A DNA stretch of 64,000 bases. Source: Lineus longissimus. Lineage: Eukaryota > Nemertea > Pilidiophora > Heteronemertea > Lineidae. The translations under genes were made by a program, and so were the position numbers. Positions within the stretch are counted from its first letter, which is position 1. Each line of letters starts with the position of its first letter. A model generated the notes under the pieces. It was not told the origin of the DNA. It ran no database searches and worked only from the letters and a program-made list of their open reading frames with translations. The DNA is taken from assembly GCF_910592395.1 (NCBI RefSeq), contig NC_088310.1:503501-567500 (forward strand), written 5' to 3'. Below are positions 55,311 to 64,000 of the stretch, one piece after another.

Positions 55311-58300
55311 AGAGAATGTGGGTCAGTTATCTTAACAATATGGTAACTATTTTTTGTTCATCTTCATACCTTGTTTCATGTGACGTGAAATCTGTTTCCC
55401 AATCAAAACATTTGATATGATGAAAACGGGAGATATTTCTGTATTCCACAAATATAAGTGAAGGTGTAAAAAACCATCTTTACGCTTTGAAACTCTCATT
55501 TGGTGACCAGCTTTGACTACCGCCCCTCACTCGGTGATTGTTTTCCATTTCTGTGAGTTTCCAAAGAAGTCACCACCACAGGCTAGCGTGGTTCCTAATC
55601 CGTTCATTTACTCCATCTTTTGAGGACGAAGCAGGTTCATTATTATTTCATTGGCCACCAGATCCAGTTAATCAAGCCTGTCATAGCATGTTGTAATAGC
55701 ACGTTTCTGTGCGACATGCCGGGATCTATCAATTGTCAATCTTTTCTGACTTTCCTACTATGAACAACATTGCCTATCCAACTGCAGCAGCCAGGGATTT
55801 CCTGAAGTGCCATGGGTCAAAACAGTTGCTGATGTAGTGCAAGGATAAGGCTATTTATTTGTGAACTCTTGGCTTAAAATTGAAAGCAAAATCAATTTAG
55901 AGACTGGTTTATTGTACTACATGTGGGACGTGCTGAGGTTTTCCTTGCTCGTTTTAGGTTGTGTCGATAAGAACCAACCGACTCATATTGCTGAGTCTGC
56001 GTTTGACTCGGAGACCTCAACTGAGCGTTATCTTTTTCAGTAGATTTCATTTAACATGAACGTTGCTGCTTACGTGATTAAGCAACCCGACTCTGGGCTT
56101 CAGCTTTGCTTGGTAACATTTGATCAGGGCTGTTTGAAACTCATGCGAGTCCAGTCATATACATAAAATGATAAAACAATAAAGAGTACTCTGATGACAA
56201 TAAAACTCTTAAATCTCATAAAATCCTTATTTGTCATTGCTTGGGCATTTGTCTTACTCGCTTAAACACTAACCACCTTTGTCAGATCAACTTGTCAACA
56301 TGTCAGACATATCATATTTTTATTTGAAGGACACTTGACCAGTCTAATAACATGGTCGCTTAACAAAGTGTCTGTGCCAGCTTCCATGGGGTTATTAATA
56401 GCTAATTAATCAGCCAGTGGCAAATTTAGAGGAGCAATAAATCTTTTTGAAATATCTCCAAAAATGTCTTGCATTCTGGTTACGCTTGCAAAAGCTTTGC
56501 CTGATCGAGCTTTAAGTTTGTATGGTAATTGGTGGTCACTTAACAAAGTTTCAGGATGGCCCATTCTAATTCACAGCTTGAATCGCAGAGTTTTTCAGAT
56601 TTACAGTTGGAAATGAAACCAGAGAATAATGTGAATCTTACCGTGAGGCTTTCAAAAGTGAATAATGCTTACTCTCATGACTTCGGACTGTGATTGTATC
56701 AATTTGACATAATTGATATCATCCCAGCTATTCTGACAGACAATTCACCGGAATGACCCTGACCCCTGAGTGGTCATCCGTCACAATCAAATTGCACCCG
56801 AAAATTCCTGACGTTTTCTGTCATAAAATCCCTGCGGCAAAAATGAAGCCAATTCGGCATGTCATGGCGCTGAATGGCCAAAGCTTAATGGGCAAAATGG
56901 CTGTGAAAGTGACCATTTTGCCAATGTCATTTTGTGCCACAGTTCAGCAATTTCAGGATGCTTTCAGCTAAATTATTTCGTGTGGCTAGTTTATTTGGAT
57001 GAGATTCTGGATTTGATTTATCAGTTTGGCAATATAACTAGACAGATTTTTGCTGACAGTTTGTAATGAAGTGGAGAGGATTGGTTGAATGGCACAGGGA
57101 TACTTAGCAGATGAACTTGGGGCCATCCGTTTAATTCTAATGCTTGAAGTTCGATGATGTCTAGTCCCTGCTTGCAAAAATGCTCTTCAGCGAGATTCCA
57201 CAACTTATTTCAATAGTGCTCTCAATCCATTTTTCTTATACAAGATGAAGTTGTTGTTTTGGAGATGTCAACTGTCTTACTAGCCAGAAAATGTATCACA
57301 TTCTGTTGAATTCTCGAGTTGTGATGCCAACTAATCCAGGCTAAATTGCTGCATTTTCCTTCCAATTCAGTCATACATTCAAGCTGTAGCAAACAGTCCG
57401 TCCTTACAGCATCAACTATTCATAACTTTTTACTCATCGTGCTAAAGATGCCTTCTCGGTGCGATACATTGCTGGATTTCATGGCTTCATACCTCATCAG
57501 CGGCCAATCAAAAGTGTCATATCCCATGTTGGCGATGATTTATGGCGTTGTCCCGCCGTTCCTAACTACATACAATCTACCCCAGGAGTTCATGCCCAAT
57601 GCAAATGCTGTCATGACGTAATTTGATAGAATATCATCACTGGTTTCTTGTAATTGCAATGTTTCACTATTACGGATGATAAATTTGCCAACTCGTTCAA
57701 CTCACGATTGATAGTTTTAAATGAAGCATATTGCTCTGTTGTGAAATGTTGTATAATGGCTATGTCTTCAATGGATGATGAAAAGTTCCTTCACAATTAA
57801 CAACAGATTGAAAGTGTTCACAGCTCGGCAAATTCTATTGTTTTTTTATAAGTGCACAGACTGTGTTGACCTCCCCAACATTAAGACTCTCTTCGCAGTT
57901 GAATAAACAATTTGTTTACCTACTGCCCCCTCCTTGTCAAATCAACCAAAATATGATATGCAGCCTTCCCCCTCGGAGATTCGATGAATATCTATGCGAC
58001 GAAAAACTGTAACACATTCGTCCTTTTGCATTGAGAGGGGAAGATTTGAAAATAATAAACCTATTGAACTCGGGATGAAACATCCGCAAGTAACCGAAAA
58101 GATTTATCACTTCCTGAAGAAGATGCCAATCAAAGAACTTCCCTGTAAGTTAATCAAGCTTTGCTGAGCGTGTCTCTGTAGTTGAGCTTAATATGGTCAC
58201 ACAGTGAATGGTGAGCAGTTGATCCAGGCTCTCGTTGATAACCCTTTTCTGACTTCTGAACAGTTTCTCTAACTTTTTCTGGTTCATCCGAGAAGCTCAT

Positions 58301-61197
58301 AGTCCGAAGTGTGCTGAAAAATACTGGAGGTAGAAACGTTATGAAAAAAGCAAAGAAGTTTAAAGCTGTTTCGTAATCTCATATCAACTGCACCATATGA
58401 GCTTCATGTCAACATTTGTAAAACCAAAACTAGGTAAGGACTTGTTAGTATGTGGTGATGAGGTGGCACCCTATGACTCATTGGGTCTCACCGCCTCGTT
58501 AGGTTAGTTAGGGGAGGGTGCTCCGTGAGGCATCATCCCTCACCAACCTCATTAGAACCAGTCCGCACCAGCCTGATTAGACAAGGTATATGGCATCATC
58601 AACCTCAATGTCTCAACAGTCTTGTGATTGTCAGATAACCTGACATCGTCCCATGATTCATTTAACCTGTATCTATTGGTCATTCTACCAGAAATTCATA
58701 TGATTTATATATTGTCTAAGTTACAAGCAATTGTTGACATGGGTTCGGCAGGTCTTGCATAAAATATGGATATTTTCCATTGTTTCCGGTTTCCTAAATG
58801 AACTTGAATATTCTAACTGAGTGTATTGTTTCATCCGTCATCTTCAATATGAGAGTCAAGGTTACACCATATGGATGATGTCACCTTGTAATGCAAAGAA
58901 TTTGAATTAATGGTCCATGGACACGCTTCCTGGCGGATCACATCCTTCAGCTTATCTACTCAAGGTCAAAACATAAATGACGAATGGAAAAAGGATCGTC
59001 AAATATCCGATAATATCTTCAGCACTTACTGTAACATTCTTTTTTGATTACGACCCTTCAATGTTTGTGGACCCTTCTTTCAATTGCCGTTGTGCCGCAC
59101 CTCGGTTTGAGTAATCTAAATGCTGATTGGTGAGAGTTATGATGGCGCATCATCACTGAAGAAGTCACCGATTAGACACTACAGAACGAACATAACGTTG
59201 ACTGGGAAGGAGCTCTTCTTTTCAAGGTCAAGGACCTGATGTGAAGATTGTTGCAAGGAATTTGGGTACCGCCCAAATCTTGTATGCATCACAGTTACTC
59301 TAGGTTGTCTGTCTCTGCCCTTGTCTAGAGAACTGAGATTGGACACATCCCATTCTCTTTCATATAGCTTTTATGTTTCGTGTTTAGATGCAGCTTTCGG
59401 TCAGTTTCTCCCTCCAAAGTAAGATCCGAAGTTCTGTCCTCTGTCAGCATAAAATAGCTATAATGATCAATGCCATCGACAACAATCATTGGATACAGAC
59501 AGAAATCAATAACATTGAGGTAGATTGCAGGTATCCTCCGCACCTGACATGACAATATAATGCAATCATTATTAGTAAGACCCCCATGTTGACAATGATT
59601 TCAACGCTCCTTTGTAATTGTTTAGTGTCTTTGCACAGCTCTTCGCTAACTACAATGTTCCCGGGTTACATTTGTTATGTCCTTGACTCTGCTGTCGCGC
59701 AGGAGAACAAATGGTTTTTATGTTAAGAAAAAAAAAGAAAAAGATATGGACGTTCTGCTGTAAACTGAGATGCATTTTGGATGGAAGTCTTACATGAGTT
59801 CTGAGGCATAGGGAGATCTTAGGATACAGTATGTCGTAGTTTGCAAGCGTGTGCTGCAACATGGTTAAGAGAGCTTCCAGGAACCATGATCAGTGCAGCA
59901 AGGCGGAGTTTTGAATGTCATCTTGTGTAACATCAACATGGTGCTGTTTAAAACCTCTTTGCTGTCGCTGTTGTTAATTGTTTTATCTCGGGAAAGGCAG
60001 CTACCGTTTCCCTGTTTCCCTGTTGATGTTTTTGCGTCTAAACATCATCGAATTTAACTGTTATTTTTCCTTTCTGGCTATTGATGTTCTTTTTCATTTT
60101 GTTGTAGGAAAGCCATCTACCCTTTGCACATGCCGATTCGATTTCGTGTTTTCTTGCAGGAAAAGGCATCTACAATTTCCCCATCGATGCGATTTCATGT
60201 TTTGTCGTTAGCGATACCTCGCTAACTGATGGTGTAATGAGTAGAGAACCCGAGGTGTGGGAAGGTTCCAGATGTGATGATGCCACGCTCGCCTTCAGGC
60301 CCACTTGTCACCATTGCACGCTGATGGCCTAACGCTTTTTTTACGAGGATGATTTGTTTGATCTCGGATGCTTGATTGAAAATGTTCTTATTGTGTTGGT
60401 TTGTTGTTGTTGGTCGAATTGAGGTGGGCCCTACCACTTTAGACTTTATCACTACCTGTTCTTGCAGATGTTCACTCTCTTCCTACTCTCTGTTTCATCA
60501 GTTGTGGTCACATAATTTATATAGGAATGATATCTTTATTTTGAAATGTCCTGAGGCTGGACCAAGCTTATCGAAGTATTCGCAGCTCCTATATGTGCAG
60601 CCCATCATAAGCATGAGACGGTGTTCACGCCAGGAGCAACATATTGAGAACATCCAAATGAGTCTTATAAAATGTGCCCTTTGCAGCGAGATATATAAAG
60701 TGCAGGCAATTGTGATTCATTCAGACTGAAGCAATCCATATACATAATTTGACAATCTCAGCCAAGGATATTAAAACTACGGCATGAAAGCCATGACAAC
60801 CATCCATTCTATCTCAGATTGATGCAACGGGATCCCAGAACCAAAAATAGGATTGTCGCCGGTTAATCCCGCACGTTGACTCTTCCTTCTTAACCATCAA
60901 TAATGCTATTTAGCATCACCTTTACCTTGCCTCCAGAAGCCATAGATATATGCTGAATATTTCACCATTTTAGACTGGGGAAATGAATTTATATGTGTTG
61001 ATCCCGGCAATGGTTTGCGAGTTATTCCCTCGGAGATAAACGATGACATAGCAAGGATGGTCAGTGGCACTGGCCACTAATTGCTTCCCAGGGGAGTGGT
61101 TGTTGTTTTATACTCGCTTGGAGAAACAGACCAGTTATCTCTCGGACGATTTAGTGCTTGGAACTCTTCTTTAGAGGTTCGGTTGTCAGCAGACGCA
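55311..61197. other. long stretch without recognisable genes
   Basis: AT-rich; frames are short and unremarkable. A loose GGAAAGGCATCTACC-like word recurs at about 59991, 60108 and 60160. No RNA gene seen. Confidence 0.45.
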
Positions 61198-61417
61198 CCT
61201 TCACTTATATCGGCTTGGCTAGGAGTTCTGACTTCCTAGCTACTTTTTTCTCACCTTCACTTATATCGGCTTGGCTAGGAGTTCTGACTTCCCAGCTTCT
61301 TTTGTCTCACCTTCACTTATATCGGCTTGGCTAGGAGTTCTGACTTCCCAGCTACTTTTGTCTCACCTTCACTTATATCGGCTTGGCTAGGAGTTCTGAC
61401 TTCCTAGCTACTTTTGT
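61198..61417. repeat. 56-bp tandem repeat with hairpin, 4 copies
   Basis: Copies begin at 61198, 61254, 61310 and 61366 with CCTTCACTTATATCGGCTTG, then GCTAGGAGTTCTGACTTCC(T/C)AGC. In the first and last copies GCTAGGA and TCCTAGC are exact 7-bp inverted arms around an 8-9-base loop; the middle two carry one mismatch in the arm. Confidence 0.95.
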
Positions 61418-64000
61418 GTCAAATCATTTTCTGATGCCTTGACATGCTAAATATGACCCAGGCTATGTTTTGAATTAGTCCGAGGCCAATGAATATGAGA
61501 AGATTGAGTATTGAAAATTGACCGTTGTTAAAATGATCAACCTTCTTATAATCCTCGTTAAAAGCACAAAGAACCATGACTGATAGCCCTTACGTGATAA
61601 TAATCCATCTCAACTCTGTGTTGAAACATCCCCACGTCTCTCGTTCTATTTCGGCTGCGTCACTTTGGAAAGATGTTGGCCGTCATCCGTCTATAAATGG
61701 AGATAACAAGTCACATGTAATAGCCGCGGCCCATGATGTTGCAAGGATTGCATGACGGACACAGTTAGCCGAGGATTTATAGCTGATACTTGGGCTTGCA
61801 GATGTGATTTATGATCAGGGCAAAGTAGAGGAAGCCATCAGTTATTAGAGCTGTTGGACTGACCGCAGGATAAATGCCTGGACATCTCTTGAATGATTTC
61901 TACGCAGTCTTTGTTTCAACACTTAAGGTGAAACATTCGTTTCGTTGGGGTAGGTTTCAGAGTGCATCAATCAAAGTTTACAAAGAATTTCGAAATTTTG
62001 AACTGAAAATTACAAATTAAAGGACATGATATAATGTTATGCTCTTTTCCTTAAAACATTTCAAAAACTTTCTTAGCTGTCATTATCCTGACGATCCATT
62101 AAATGCGAGACGTCACGTGGCACTAAAAGGGAAGTCAAGGTGGCTCCGGTGATCATTTGCAACATCCTCCATCCGTGTTTAATGTTTTTCTCTTCCCCGG
62201 TAATGTAAATGCCTGCTCCTACTGGATCAGCAGTATATCACTTTGAGATGCACAAAATCGGAAGGATTTAAAAAATGGTAGTGATGGCGAAGTTTGCAAG
62301 TTCTGGTTCCCAATCTGTATCCAAGTGACATCTAAAGCAAAAGCAACCTTTCAAGCCAATAACCCTTGTTGCAAAAGCGACTACCATCTAATAACCATAT
62401 TCATAACTAAATAATCCAACTTCAGCAGTACTGCTTTAAGTTTTCTTTGAACCTCATATGATATGATCAGCATTGAAATGATTAGATCAAAGTGATAAGC
62501 TTCAAGATAAAACACAACAAATGTTGTCAACTCATTCGCATTTATTGCGAATACCTGCAATATCATCGAGGTGTAGAATTCTTGAAAAGTGAAATCCGTT
62601 ATTCGAGAGTGTTTGTTGTTTCTTCTTCAAGCCTCCTTTTGTTATGTTTTGCCAGTGTGTCATCTTAGTTGAGAATCGCAGTTGTCAAAATCATGTCTAT
62701 CAGAGTGTCTTATTCTGTGTTGCCAAGGAACTGTCTGAACTCAATGTATCAGGGTAGGGGAAGGCCTGGCCCCAAGATGTTGCCGGCAACCAATTGGTCA
62801 GATGAGTTTGGGGGCGAAAAGCCCCTTAGAGAGCCTGCTTGACATCCCCCTGAAAGGTTTCAATACAGCCCAGAACTATACATTGGTATTTGGAACCTTC
62901 TTGTCATCTCATGTCATCTTTACTGTGTTGTTGTCGGTATTATAGCCTTCCATGATGTAAAAACTTGCCCGCCTTCATCTCCAATGATACCTTGCATCAA
63001 ATCATTGATATTGTCCTTATTGGGGTGATATGGTAATTGATGATTGCAATCACAGGCATATAATTCCGTGCCGTCAATGGCAAGCCGCGGTGTGTTCCGT
63101 GCGTCCCCGAGGGAGTACTTCAGCGGCTGAAGGATACCTTGAGGATGATGGCAAATATGGGAAGAATTAGACGAAATTGGAAAGTCTTGGTTGGTCTGGG
63201 TGACTATTGCGGCCGTCCCTTGTGTGATATATTTCAGTGAAAGGTCAGAAAGCTGATTTGAAAAACAATGTAAGGAAGTAGTAGGCCAACTTATTGGTGA
63301 AGGATTTTCAAAATTCTGGTCCTGTATAGGTCAACATTTTGAATGTGATTACTCAGGTCTTACTCACTTGCTGACCACAAGCTTAGCTATGTCAACACAG
63401 CCTAATTAGCATGCTAACTTCGTGCTTTTCATACTATCTCTTGTGTTAATAACTCAAGGTAATATGTCGGCTTGCAAATGAGATTAGAGCATAAAATTTT
63501 TGACCACCTTGCAAATTAGGCCAGTTCTAACAAATAGCGGACTGGTAGGGATGTTGTCCTGTCTGTCCAAATAGCACTTGAAGAATGAGACTTCACTCGG
63601 TCTACCCCGGCATTTCTCTTTCATTTCATTGCCCAGCTGATGATGGCTCATAACTGCTGACGAAACATGAAAATCAACTTACTGGTAATTTGAAAACTAG
63701 AATGGATGCAGAAAGCTTGCCATTGGCAAGTGATCCAGTAATGGCATGGGACTGGTTGGCGGTTACAATGCCTGGGATTTGAGAAGTGGCAGTTTGCAAA
63801 AATATCGTTGTTAAATTGTGATGGCTCCTTTGGCAACTGTATCTGCTAAATTTGATCTAGAAGGCTCAGATTATCGTCATTGTCCATTCTATTGCCCAAT
63901 GATAACACAGGAGTATTGACAAAGAATCGAAGAAAAAGAAATTGAAGCATGTTACTTGCAGTTGGACAAGATAACCTCACTTGCCTAATTCTTGGCTTGT
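61418..64000. other. no gene recognised to the right edge
   Basis: AT-rich unique sequence with no coding exon, RNA gene or repeat that I can support. Confidence 0.45.

Overview
The window is nuclear DNA from an animal with split genes: short GT-AG exons, long AT-rich introns and intergenic DNA, retrotransposon debris, tRNA-derived SINE-like repeats and many tandem repeats. The gene set (prohormone-convertase chaperone 7B2 with the GECACDSEHMKKCP-type body I associate with protostomes, a spastin, a LEG1 homolog, a peptide-receptor-like class A GPCR, a TauD-type dioxygenase, an LRRC74-like protein) suggests a marine invertebrate bilaterian, most likely a spiralian. The species cannot be fixed from the sequence. 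Layout, left to right. 1-4.6 kb: largely featureless, with a possible fibronectin-III exon at the extreme left edge and a perfect CRE upstream of the first clear gene. 4.6-7.1 kb (+): 7B2/secretogranin V. 8.8-10.9 kb (+): a four-exon Fe(II)/2-oxoglutarate dioxygenase of the TauD/clavaminate-synthase-like family, preceded by a decayed copy of part of its own first exon. 11.2-16.5 kb (-): an eleven-exon LRR protein (LRRC74-like) with a degenerate EF-hand module, carrying an exon relic and a retroelement relic in one intron. 18.3-20.3 kb (+): a three-exon rhodopsin-like GPCR, divergent from the LRR gene. 21.9-22.7 kb (-): the main exon of a secreted LEG1 protein whose C-terminal exon was not found. 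26.7-36.7 kb (-): a complete spastin (microtubule-severing AAA ATPase) in thirteen exons, followed by a probable 3.3 kb 3' UTR. 37-41 kb: repeat-rich, with a 30-bp perfect palindrome, a MITE-like element with a telomere-like core, two non-LTR retrotransposon fragments, a 1.36-kb minisatellite of about 71-bp units with higher-order structure, and duplicated flanks. 41-64 kb: no recognisable protein-coding exon. It holds tandem repeats, including a 150-bp array in which every unit carries a consensus splice acceptor and donor, a triplicated tRNA-like SINE monomer, and a 56-bp hairpin repeat. All six genes are ordinary conserved animal genes and form no operon or shared pathway. 7B2 and the GPCR both suggest neuroendocrine roles, but nothing in the sequence links them. 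Exon junctions were deduced by eye from splice consensus, reading-frame phase and recalled family similarity; no alignment or search was run. The most unusual signals are the duplicated VAKK inhibitory-type motif on two adjacent 7B2 exons, the tandem exon-like array at 46.4-47.2 kb, and the higher-order minisatellite abutting a retrotransposon end.
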